Positions 33,108 to 41,711 of a stretch of DNA of 64,000 nt are shown in pieces. A program made the position numbers and the translations under genes. Source of the DNA: CAWUEZ02 sp963921355 (lineage in GTDB: Bacteria > Pseudomonadota > Alphaproteobacteria > Thalassobaculales > Thalassobaculaceae); NCBI GenBank assembly GCA_963921355.3, contig OZ001190.1, positions 4,092,001-4,156,000 of the forward strand, given 5' to 3'. Each line of letters starts with the position of its first letter. The first letter of the stretch is position 1. The notes under the pieces were generated by a model. The model did no database searches. It was not told where the DNA came from and worked only from the letters and a program-made list of their open reading frames with translations.

Positions 33108-34832
33108 GTGTCTGCAGACCTGGTCGAGATCGGCGCCAAAGGGCGCAAGCGGAGCCTTGTCGAGTACAAGCGCGTTGCCGTGACGCTTTCCGCCGGCCTC
33201 GGCCTTCTCCTGGCAAGCCTGGTCGGCCTCACATTCTAACAGTCGAACTTCGATGCCTTCCTGGCAAACAAAGGCGACGAGAAGACCACGGCGATGGAGC
33301 TCATGTCGGCATTCGTGAACGACTTCGCCCACGTTCGCCGGGGGTTTCTTGATGGCGATCCGCCAGTGCCCGCAACGTTCAGGGCGAATGCGCTCGCTCG
33401 TTTCAATGCCAGGCGCAATGCCGATGAACAGCTTAGGATCCAGTGGGTCGGCGTGCCCGGACGGGAGATCCAGACCGCGCCAGGCGACGCGGAACTGCGT
33501 GCGGTCGTGTTGGACCTGGCCGGCCAGCCGACCCCGGAGGCCACGAGCAGCATTCTGGAAAGAGGCGAGGACGTCTGGATGCGTTCCGTCTTTCCTTCGG
33601 TCGCTGTCGAGCAAAGCTGCGTCTCATGCCACAACGCGACCCGGCCGGTCGATCCGCCGTGGAAGGTCGGAGACGTCATGGGCGCGTTCGCAGTCGACAC
33701 GCCCGCGACCTCGTTTCTGGCGGACGTTCGGACCAAGGCAATCTGGTTGTCTGTCGGCGTTTTCCTGTTCGTCACAACCTGTCTGCTCTGCGGCTACGCC
33801 ATCCTGTCTCGCCATCGCAGAGCTGAACGCGAGATCGAGGATCGGACCCATGAACGCCTTTCAGAGGCCGTCAGGGAAATGACGCACGGCTTCGCCGTGT
33901 TCAGTCCGGATGGGACGATGGTGCTGCGAAACCCCGCCTATAAGACCGTCAGTCCCGAAGATGTCTTCGTGGGATCCCGAGAAGTCGATACGTCTTACGG
34001 ACGCGTGCTGCAGATTGACCGCAAGTCGACAGCATCGGGCCGCATAGCCGAAGTCCAGACCGACTTGACCGATCTCAAGAGCAGGGAACGCGAATTGCAG
34101 GCGACATACGAGGAGCTGTCCTTGGCCAACGGCGCCAAGTCGGAGTTCCTGGCGAAGCTGAGCCACGAGTTGCGCACCCCTCTGAATGCGGTTCTGGGCT
34201 TTTCCGAAGTCATCCGCGATGTCCGTCTCGGCGGCGACATCCCGTCGAGGTATCGCAGCTATGCCAGCGACATATTCGACAGTGGGTCGCATCTGCTGTC
34301 CCTGATCAACGACGTCCTGGACCTCTCGAAGATCGAGGCGGGCAAGCTGGAACTCAACAAACGCGAGTTAGACCCAGGAGAATTGATCCGATCCGTCTGC
34401 AGTCTTTTCCGCGGTCAAGTGAGCGAGGCCGGGATCGAACTGCAAGCGTCGGTCACCGACGGCCCAGCGACACTCACGGCCGACGGCCGCGCGCTCCGGC
34501 AGGTTCTGATCAACCTGATCTCCAACGCGATCAAGTTTACATCACCCGGCGGCTCGGTGGTGGTCGAGGCACGCGAAAACGGACGCGGCGGCTTGGTTCT
34601 GACAGTCGCCGATACTGGCATCGGCATGACGTCCGAACAGGTCGAGCGTGCACTGGTCCCGTTTCAGCAGGCTCACGACCCCATGCTCGGTTTCTCCGAT
34701 GGCACAGGCCACGGATTGCCGCTTTCCAAGAACTTGGTCGAACTGCACGGCGGTGACCTGGTGATCTTCAGCCACCCCGGTGAGGGAACGACGGTGCGCG
34801 TCACGATGCCATCTGGACTGGCCCAACGGTAG
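33108..34832 (+). pseudogene. sensor histidine kinase with c-type heme (DUF3365/Tll0287-like) domain, interrupted by in-frame TAA
   Basis: A GTG frame at 33,108 encodes 43 residues with a signal-anchor helix (VAVTLSAGLGLLLASLVGLT), then TAA at 33,237-33,239. The same frame continues with FDAFLANKGDEKTTAMELMS into the rest of the kinase, whose first internal ATG is 33,294 (512 residues). After that ATG: a DUF3365-type sensor with CVSCH (Cys109, Cys112, His113, c-type heme site), helix 2 (IWLSVGVFLFVTTCLLCGYA), a shortened PAS-like region, HisKA with His291 in LSHELRTPLNAV and an HATPase (LINLISNAIKF, GHGLPLSKNLVE). Without the anchor the heme domain cannot be exported normally. The gene follows the PilJ-type kinase by 132 bp. 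Confidence 0.78.
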
Positions 34833-34890
34833 CGCTCAGTACGGCGGAGACGCCGATGATCTACGCCTGATGCCGAGCACGACCCCGCGT

Positions 34891-36057
34891 TCACGCGAGG
34901 GCGGCCTGAAGCTCTGCCAGCAGGTCGTCACAATCCTCGATGCCGACGGACAGCCGAACCAGGCCGTCGGAGATCCCCAGCGCCTCGCGGATCTCCTGCG
35001 GAACGCTGGCATGGGTCATGATCGCCGGATGCTCGATCAGGCTTTCCACCCCACCGAGGGACTCCGCCAGCGCGAACAGTTCGCACCGCTCCAGAAACCG
35101 GCGCGCATCCTCCAGCCCGCCCTTAAGCACGGCTGTCACCATGCCGCCGAACCGGTTCATCTGGCGCTTGGCGAGGTCGTGCTGGGGATGGCTATCGAGG
35201 CCGGGGTAGTAGACCTTCTCGATTTTCGGATGGTTCGCCAGAAACCCGGCGATCCGTTCGGCGTTGTCGCAGTGCCGTTCCATTCGCACCGGCAGCGTCT
35301 TCAGCGCCCGCAGCACCAGAAAGCTGTCGAACGGGCCGGCGACGGATCCGATCGCGTTCTGCAGAAACGTCAGCTTTTCGCGAATGTTGTCCCGCCCTTC
35401 GGCGACGACGGCGATGCCCCCGACCACGTCCGAGTGGCCGTTCAGATACTTGGTCGTGGAATGCATGACGATGTCGATGTCGTGATCGAGCGGCCGCTGC
35501 ACATAGGGTGAACAGAACGTATTGTCGCAGACCGTGATGAGGTCGTGCCGACGCGCCACCTCGGCGACGGCCGCCAGGTCCACCAGTTTGAGCAGCGGGT
35601 TGGTCGGGCTCTCGACCCAGATCATCTTGGTTTGTTCGGTGATCGCCGCCTCGAGCGCGGCAATGTCGGAGAGATCGACGAAGCTGAACTGCAGGCCCGA
35701 GGAACGACGCCGGACGTTCTCGAACAACCGGTAGCTGCCGCCATAAAGGTCATCCATCGCGATGACATGATCGCCGCTGTCCAGCAGCTCGAGCAGCGTT
35801 CCCATCGCGGCGAGCCCAGACGCAAATGCGTAGCCTGCCGCGCCGTTCTCCAGATCGGCGACGCAGTCCTCGAGCGCGAACCGGGTCGGGTTGTGGCTGC
35901 GCGAGTACTCGAAGCCTTTGTGAACCCCGGGACTCTCCTGGACATAGGTCGAGGTCGCGTAGATCGGCGTCATGATCGCGCCGGTGGTCGGATCGGGTGA
36001 CTGGCCCGCGTGGATCGCGCGCGTCGCAAAGCCCGGGCGGTTGCGCTGGGTGCTCAT
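34891..36057 (-). CDS. cystathionine gamma-lyase / gamma-synthase family PLP enzyme
   Basis: A 388-residue Cys/Met-metabolism PLP enzyme. YSRSHNPTRFALEDCVADLE, FASGLAAMGTLLELLDSGDHV, WVESPTNPLLKLVDL, TVCDNTFCSPYVQRPL and MHSTTKYLNGHSDVVGG (Lys203 forms the aldimine) are all intact. The neighbouring gene 16 bp upstream is a cystathionine beta-synthase, so the natural role is cystathionine gamma-lyase of reverse transsulfuration, releasing cysteine, 2-oxobutyrate and ammonia. Gamma-synthases and gamma-lyases are hard to separate by sequence; context decides here. Confidence 0.88.
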   Translation of the reverse strand: MSTQRNRPGFATRAIHAGQSPDPTTGAIMTPIYATSTYVQESPGVHKGFEYSRSHNPTRFALEDCVADLENGAAGYAFASGLAAMGTLLELLDSGDHVIAMDDLYGGSYRLFENVRRRSSGLQFSFVDLSDIAALEAAITEQTKMIWVESPTNPLLKLVDLAAVAEVARRHDLITVCDNTFCSPYVQRPLDHDIDIVMHSTTKYLNGHSDVVGGIAVVAEGRDNIREKLTFLQNAIGSVAGPFDSFLVLRALKTLPVRMERHCDNAERIAGFLANHPKIEKVYYPGLDSHPQHDLAKRQMNRFGGMVTAVLKGGLEDARRFLERCELFALAESLGGVESLIEHPAIMTHASVPQEIREALGISDGLVRLSVGIEDCDDLLAELQAALA

Positions 36058-36073
36058 TCCGATATCTCCACTG

Positions 36074-37444
36074 TCAGCCGAGGGATCGGCGGATGTGATT
36101 GATCAGATCGACCTTCGTGATGATCCCGAGAAAGCTCGGACCGTCCATCACGATGGCGACTTCGTTCTTGGCAAAGAGCGGCATCAGTTCCGACACCAGT
36201 CGATCGACGGCGATCACGTCCAGCTCGCCGGTCATGTGCTTGGTCACCGGTTCAGAGAAGACCTCGGCATTCGCATGGGCGGCGAACAGGATGTCCTCTT
36301 CATCCAGGATGCCGATGACGCCTTCGCCGTCGATCACCGGCACCTGGCTGACCTCGTTGGCCCGCATGCGGTTATAGGCGGTGTTCATGGTGTCGTCGGG
36401 GCCGACCGAGATCACCCGGCCTTCATCCGCCCGGAACATGATCAGATCCCGCAGGTCGTGGCTGGGTTCGCGTTGCACCAGACCCTGTTCGATCAGCCAG
36501 GCCTGGTCAAATGCCTTTGAGAGGTACTTGTTGCCGGTATCGCAGACGAAGGTCAGAACACGCTTCGCCTCGGTCTGGCGCCGGCACCACTTGATGGCAC
36601 CCGCCAGCAACGTCCCCGACGAACTGCCGCCGAGGATCCCCTCTTTCAGCAGCAAGTCGTTGGTCGCCGCGAAGGCCTCGCGGTCGCTGACCGTCACCCC
36701 CTCGTCGATCACCGACAGGTCCAGGTTGTCCGGGATGAAGTCCTCGCCGATCCCCTCGACCAGCCAGGACCCGCCGTCATACTTGACCTCCCCGGTTTCG
36801 ACGGCCGGGGCGACCACCGAGCCGACCGGATCAGCAACCACGATCGTGATGTCGGGATTGCAGGCCTTCAAATAGCGGCCGGTGCCGGAAATCGTGCCCC
36901 CGGATCCGACGCCGGCCACGAACGCATCAATGTCGCCATCCATCTGCGTCCAGATCTCCGGCCCGGTTGTGGTCTCATGGGCCAACGGATTGGCCGGGTT
37001 GTCGAACTGGCTGGCCCAGAACGCCCCCGGAATCTCCTCGACCAGCCGTTCCGCCATATCCTGATAGTATTCCGGGTGGCCTTTCGGCACGTCGGAGCGG
37101 GTCAGGCGCACTTCGGCACCGAGGGCACGCAGGTGCCGGATCTTGTCGGCGCTCATCTTGTCGGGGATCACCAGGATCAGGCGATAGCCCTTCTGCGCCG
37201 CAACCAGAGCCAATCCCAAACCCGTGTTTCCGGCCGTCGCCTCGACGATGGTCCCGCCCGGTTGCAACCGGCCGTCCCGTTCCGCGGCATTGATCATCGA
37301 CAGGGCAATGCGATCCTTGATCGAGCCCGCCGGGTTCTGGTTCTCAAGCTTGACGAACAGCCGGCACGGTCCGGTGTCCATTTTGGTCAGTTCGAGGACC
37401 GGCGTGTTGCCGATCATAGAAAGGACGGACGTCGCGGCTGTCAC
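36074..37444 (-). CDS. cystathionine beta-synthase with C-terminal CBS domain pair
   Basis: A 456-residue enzyme joining homocysteine and serine to cystathionine. The catalytic domain is OAS-sulfhydrylase-like: NQNPAGSIKDRIAL with the PLP Lys43, VEATAGNTGLGLALVA, GVGSGGTISGTGRYLK and GGSSSGTLLAGAI. The last 115 residues are two CBS modules (NEVSQVPVIDGEGVIGILDE and KNEVAIVMDGPSFLGIITKVD), as in eukaryotic CBS but without the N-terminal heme domain. GTG at 37,444 is chosen for the GGGAGAG ribosome site; the track-length frame adds 17 residues. It is followed 16 bp later by the gamma-lyase gene, giving a reverse transsulfuration operon. Confidence 0.9.
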   Translation of the reverse strand: MTAATSVLSMIGNTPVLELTKMDTGPCRLFVKLENQNPAGSIKDRIALSMINAAERDGRLQPGGTIVEATAGNTGLGLALVAAQKGYRLILVIPDKMSADKIRHLRALGAEVRLTRSDVPKGHPEYYQDMAERLVEEIPGAFWASQFDNPANPLAHETTTGPEIWTQMDGDIDAFVAGVGSGGTISGTGRYLKACNPDITIVVADPVGSVVAPAVETGEVKYDGGSWLVEGIGEDFIPDNLDLSVIDEGVTVSDREAFAATNDLLLKEGILGGSSSGTLLAGAIKWCRRQTEAKRVLTFVCDTGNKYLSKAFDQAWLIEQGLVQREPSHDLRDLIMFRADEGRVISVGPDDTMNTAYNRMRANEVSQVPVIDGEGVIGILDEEDILFAAHANAEVFSEPVTKHMTGELDVIAVDRLVSELMPLFAKNEVAIVMDGPSFLGIITKVDLINHIRRSLG

Positions 37445-37587
37445 GGCGCTCTCCCGGCGTTGGTGAAGGACCGGGACCGCGATCGACCCGCCCATGGTCC
37501 GGACATACTAGACGGCGGTCTGCGGCGGGGAAGCGGCGTTACCGCGCGACAGCGTTTCCACTCATTCATCAGACCGTAGTTCCGGGC

Positions 37588-38724
37588 CTATTCCAGGATC
37601 CGATAGGTCAGCGAGAGCACGCCGTGCAAGGGCTCGTACTTGAGACGCCCACCGAACTGCCGGTCGGTGATCTGCCGCCGCACTTCCGAAGCGTGGTCGA
37701 GCCGGGACAGACAATCGCCCAGTTCGTTGAAGATATCCGAGGCATTCCCGAGAAACGCGATGAACGGCCCCGGGCTGCGCTTCTCGATGAACAGGGCGCG
37801 GTAGGCATCATTGTACTCGTCCAGGCGGCCGCGAACCGCCTGCCAACGGTCACGGACCTTGCCGCGCACGGCAGTGCGGACCTCTTCGATGATCTTGCGC
37901 TGGACCGGCTGCACCATGTCGACCGGCTCGGCTTTCTTGGCCAGCCAGTTGGCGAAGTCCTTGACCCGTTCCTCGATCCGCGAGAGCCGGAAGTCATAGT
38001 ATATGATGCCTTTCCAGGCGTGCAGAGCGGCCGGCGCCTCCTCCGGCGACAGCTCCATGGCGCGGATCACTGGGCCCAGCGCCTCCATGTCCATGGCTTC
38101 CCAGAGCTTCTGAACCAGGGACCGCAGCCTGGCCTGGGCCTGCACCGAGTCGAGGCCACCGAAGGCGACATCGATGATCGGCCGGAATCGCCGCATGACA
38201 TGCTGGCGGATCTGCTGCCACTCCTCATCGGCGATCTCGAAATACGCAGGGTTCGGCGAGATGCCCTCGGCGGCCAGACGGTCCTTGACCAGAAAGGGAT
38301 CGAGCGACGGCAGCTGGTCCAGGATCTGGATGATGTCGCGGTCGCGAATGTAGTCCTCGCGTTTGCGGCCACGCTCGAAGCCGAGTTGAAACGCCATGGC
38401 GTCATCGAACTGGGGATCGCCGGCGAAGATCGACTTACCGCCCTCGAAGGCGTTTGCTTCGTTGAACGCGAAGTACAGCTTGGTGCCGACCCGCAGCGGC
38501 CGGTCCTTCTGGTACTCGGGATCGTAGAGCGCTTCCTTGATGAAGATGATGCGGTGCAGTTCCTTGTGCCGGAACAGCATCTCATCGCGCGGCGCCCCGT
38601 CCGCCATGATCTCGCGGTGCAGACGATCAACGTTGTAGACCCGGGTCGACCCGGCATTCAGTTCGTTCGCCAGATAGGCGGCCGCGAGCTTGTCGCTCTC
38701 GACAAGTTTGGTGGAGTCAAACAT
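37588..38724 (-). CDS. uncharacterised conserved-looking protein, 378 residues
   Basis: A soluble, mainly helical, charged protein of 378 residues with no signal peptide, membrane segment or recognised motif. Notable segments are RHKELHRIIFIKEALYDPEY, a YFAFNEANAFEGGKSIF loop, an ALHAWKGIIYYDFRLSRIEE stretch, a long amphipathic region and the C-terminal GGRLKYEPLHGVLSLTYRIL. Codon use and GC are normal, and it starts 28 bp after the acetolactate-synthase-like gene, so it is probably co-transcribed with that gene. I cannot assign a family; a role coupled to the upstream enzyme or a stand-alone alphaproteobacterial function are both possible. Confidence 0.7.
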   Translation of the reverse strand: MFDSTKLVESDKLAAAYLANELNAGSTRVYNVDRLHREIMADGAPRDEMLFRHKELHRIIFIKEALYDPEYQKDRPLRVGTKLYFAFNEANAFEGGKSIFAGDPQFDDAMAFQLGFERGRKREDYIRDRDIIQILDQLPSLDPFLVKDRLAAEGISPNPAYFEIADEEWQQIRQHVMRRFRPIIDVAFGGLDSVQAQARLRSLVQKLWEAMDMEALGPVIRAMELSPEEAPAALHAWKGIIYYDFRLSRIEERVKDFANWLAKKAEPVDMVQPVQRKIIEEVRTAVRGKVRDRWQAVRGRLDEYNDAYRALFIEKRSPGPFIAFLGNASDIFNELGDCLSRLDHASEVRRQITDRQFGGRLKYEPLHGVLSLTYRILE

Positions 38725-38752
38725 CGCCGGGATTATTGCCGAGGTTCAGAAT

Positions 38753-40300
38753 TCACGCCATCACAGCTTCGATGAGATGCGGTCCGGGCTCTTCGATCGC
38801 CCTTGCCAGCGCCCTGTTGAAGCCGTCCGCGTCATCGACTCGCACGCCATCCACCCCCATCCCGCGCGCCATCGCCACCCAGTCCAGGGTCGGCCGGTCG
38901 AGGCTCAGCATGTCGATCGCCTTTCGACCGGGGTTCTCGGCCCCCACGTTGGTCAGTTCATGGCGCAGGATCGCGTAGGACCGGTTGGCGAAGATGATGT
39001 TGACCACGTCGCAGCCCTCCCGCGCCTGGGTCCACAGGGCCTGCAGCGTGTACATCCCCGATCCGTCGCCCTCGGTGCAGATCACCTTGCGATCCGGACA
39101 GGCGATGGCGGCCCCGGTCGCATACGGCATGCCGATGCCGATAGAACCGCCGGTCAGCGCCAGCCAGTCGTGCGGCGCCGCCCCCTGGGTGTACGGCATG
39201 AAACCGCGCCCGGAGGTCACGCTCTCATCGGCGACAATCGCGTTCTCCGGCATCAGGTGGCCAAGCGCGCTGGCCACAGCCTCGGGGGTCAGGGGGCCGG
39301 ACATCAGGTCAGGTTTCTTGCTCTGCTGATGCACCGGCTCGGCGCCCCACGCGTCCAACTCGTCGCACAGCGCAGTCAGGACCGCGACCGGGTCGGCCGC
39401 GATGTCGGCAAGCTCGGTGACCGAGCAGTCTTCCGGGATCAGGACACTCGGTTTGTTCGGGTAGGCGAAGAACGCCACGGGCACCTTCGCCCCCAGCAGG
39501 ATCAGATGGCGCACCGACTCGAGCTGCCCGAGGGCGATGTCGACTGGATACTGGATCCGTTCGATCGCCACCCGTCCGGCGCCGCGCTGCCAACGTCCGT
39601 TCGAGGTCTGACAGGACAACCGGCATCCGGTCTTGGCCTGAATCCGGCCTGCCAGGTCCAACGCCTCGGCCCGAAGCGCGTGTCCCGTCATATGGATCAG
39701 CGCCTGCTCCCCCGACAAGAGGGCCGCGGCCGCCGCCTTCACGGCGTGCGGGTCCGGGGCGGTCGGGGCGACCGGCGCCATCGGTGCCGCCGGGCCGTCG
39801 CTTTCATCCCAGGCGGTGTTCGCCGGCAGGATCAGGGTCGCGATCTGGCCGGGCGGTCCGTAGGCAGCCGCAACTGCCGCCGCCCCGTCGCCGGCGACGT
39901 CGCGCGCCGAACGCGATGTCTTCACCCATTCCGAGACCGGCCGGGCGATCCCTTCGATATCGGCGGTGAGCGGCGCATCGTGCTCGATGTGATAGGTCGC
40001 ATGCTCACCGACGATGTTGACGATCGGTGTGAAGCCCTTCTTGGCGTTGTGCAGGTTGGCCAGCCCGTTGCCGAGACCTGGGCCGAGATGCAGCAACGTC
40101 GACGCCGGCTTGTCGGCCATACGTCCGTAGCCGTCGGCCATGCCCGTCACCACCCCCTCGAACAGGCCGAGGACACAGCGCATACCGTCGACCCGGTCCA
40201 AGGCGGCGACAAAGTGCATCTCCGACGTTCCAGGGTTTGTGAAACAGACGTTCACGCCGGAGTCGACCAGCGTGCGTACGAGCGATTCCGCGCCGTTCAT
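38753..40300 (-). CDS. acetolactate-synthase-large-subunit-like thiamine-diphosphate enzyme
   Basis: A 515-residue three-domain thiamine-diphosphate enzyme. The PYR domain has the conserved Glu in LGLFEGVVTGMADGYGRM, the middle domain includes LSGEQALIHMTGHALRAEAL, and the PP domain has EGDGSGMYTLQALWTQAREG then FANRSYAIL (GDG...N). The order of domains and the MNGAESLVRTLVDSGVNVCF start match the ilvB-like group annotated 'acetolactate synthase large subunit' in proteobacteria that lacks a small subunit gene; it also resembles benzoylformate decarboxylase. A GAGGAC ribosome site precedes the ATG. It is divergent from the P1 peptidase gene and followed closely by an unknown protein gene. Confidence 0.83.
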   Translation of the reverse strand: MNGAESLVRTLVDSGVNVCFTNPGTSEMHFVAALDRVDGMRCVLGLFEGVVTGMADGYGRMADKPASTLLHLGPGLGNGLANLHNAKKGFTPIVNIVGEHATYHIEHDAPLTADIEGIARPVSEWVKTSRSARDVAGDGAAAVAAAYGPPGQIATLILPANTAWDESDGPAAPMAPVAPTAPDPHAVKAAAAALLSGEQALIHMTGHALRAEALDLAGRIQAKTGCRLSCQTSNGRWQRGAGRVAIERIQYPVDIALGQLESVRHLILLGAKVPVAFFAYPNKPSVLIPEDCSVTELADIAADPVAVLTALCDELDAWGAEPVHQQSKKPDLMSGPLTPEAVASALGHLMPENAIVADESVTSGRGFMPYTQGAAPHDWLALTGGSIGIGMPYATGAAIACPDRKVICTEGDGSGMYTLQALWTQAREGCDVVNIIFANRSYAILRHELTNVGAENPGRKAIDMLSLDRPTLDWVAMARGMGVDGVRVDDADGFNRALARAIEEPGPHLIEAVMA

Positions 40301-40419
40301 GAAATCCGTCCTCGACGGGTTGAGGTGAGCGGCGCGATCATGGCCGCAGCTCCCCGGCGGGGCAAGAGGTCGAGAACATGCCTCGGCGACGGGGCGTCAT
40401 CGGGAGGTGAAGGACACGC

Positions 40420-41496
40420 ATGGGGGGCACCCGCGACCACGGGCTCGTGATCGGACGCCTGGATCCCGGACCGCGCAATGCCATCACCGATGTTGCCGGG
40501 GTGTCGGTCGGTCATGTCACCCTGTCGGACGGGCCGATCCAGACCGGATGCACGGCCGTCCGCCTGCATCCGGGTCACCCGTTTCGAGAAAAGCTGTCGG
40601 CCGGCGCCCATGTGATCAACGGTTTCGGGAAGTCCGTCGGCCTCGTTCAGGTCGATAAACTGGGCACGATCGAAAGCCCGGTCGTGCTCACGAACACGCT
40701 CGCCGTGGGGACCGCCTCATCAGCGCTGGTCCGGCATCTGCTCGAGATCACGCCCGAGATCGGTGAGACCACCGGAACCGTCAATCCGGTTGTGATGGAG
40801 TGCAACGATGGCTCCTGGCTGAACGACATCCGGGGGCTTCACGTCCGCGAGGATCATGTTTTCACCTCACTCGCGCGGGCTTCGGCCGATTTCGATCAGG
40901 GCAACATCGGCGCCGGAACCGGAATGAGCTGCTACGGGCTCGCCGGGGGGATCGGCAGTGCGTCGCGGCGTGTGTCGATCTCCGACAGCCGGTACACGCT
41001 AGGCGTGCTCGCCCTGTGTAACATGGGCCGCCTGGACGATCTGGTCGTGAACGGCCGACCGGTCGGTGCACGCCTTCGAGCGCAGCTCTCAGCGGAGATC
41101 CTGAAAGACACCCCCGAGGCCGGATCGATCATTGTCCTGGTCGCCACCGATGCCCCGGTCGACGGCCGCCAGCTGCGCCGTATCGCCCGCCGGGTCCAGG
41201 CCGGCATCGCACGCACCGGATCACAATTCGGCAACGGCAGCGGCGATATCGCCCTGGCGGTGTCAACCGCCGAGCCCGTGCCCCACGCCGCACCGGTCGG
41301 CGCGCATCTCGACCGTCGCCTCCTGCATGAGACCGCGATCGACCCGCTGTTTCAGGCGACGGTCGAAAGTACCGAGGAGGCAATCCTCAATGCCCTGTTT
41401 CGGGCGCGGCCGCGCACCGGCAAGCACGGTAACGCGAGGCGGGCCCTGTCGGAGTTTCTGGGGGAGCCTGACCTCATCCAGCCGGGGCATTTCTGA
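40420..41496 (+). CDS. P1-family (DmpA-type) self-processing peptidase
   Basis: A 358-residue member of peptidase family S58, the Ntn-fold DmpA/BapA aminopeptidases. NAITDVAGVSVGHVTL, VINGFGKSVGL, IESPVVLTNTLAVGTAS and GNIGAGTGMSCYGLAGGIG are family blocks. Autocleavage is expected between Gly235 and Ser236 in EAGSIIVLVATDAPVDGRQL, where the new N-terminal Ser becomes the nucleophile. Substrates are D-amino-acid amides, beta-peptides or similar. It has no signal peptide. A GGGAGGTGAAGG site precedes the ATG. It is divergent from the acetolactate-synthase-like gene with a 119 bp spacer. Confidence 0.88.
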   Translation: MGGTRDHGLVIGRLDPGPRNAITDVAGVSVGHVTLSDGPIQTGCTAVRLHPGHPFREKLSAGAHVINGFGKSVGLVQVDKLGTIESPVVLTNTLAVGTASSALVRHLLEITPEIGETTGTVNPVVMECNDGSWLNDIRGLHVREDHVFTSLARASADFDQGNIGAGTGMSCYGLAGGIGSASRRVSISDSRYTLGVLALCNMGRLDDLVVNGRPVGARLRAQLSAEILKDTPEAGSIIVLVATDAPVDGRQLRRIARRVQAGIARTGSQFGNGSGDIALAVSTAEPVPHAAPVGAHLDRRLLHETAIDPLFQATVESTEEAILNALFRARPRTGKHGNARRALSEFLGEPDLIQPGHF

Positions 41497-41711
41497 ACGG
41501 CTCCGGAGCGATACCCGCAATTCGACTCCGGTCAAAAACCCAAGCAATCTATTGTTAAAATATAGATAAAATCGAAACCTTTGATTAAGTATTCTCCCGT
41601 ACCCTCTTTCTCGTAATTCCGTAGAGAACTTGCCGGAACCCGAAAATAATCCGGCACTCACTACACGGCGAGCTTTCTCAACCGTTACGGGATGAATTGG
41701 AGGATACGTCG
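41497..41711 (+). promoter_or_regulatory. AT-rich promoter region of the chemoreceptor gene
   Basis: A 215 bp stretch with a marked A+T-rich core (AATCTATTGTTAAAATATAG, about 41,546-41,565, and TTTGATTAAGTATTC following) precedes the MCP gene. TTGGAGGATA at 41,697-41,706 is a strong Shine-Dalgarno for ATG 41,712. No gene is seen here, and no operator symmetry was found. Confidence 0.5.
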
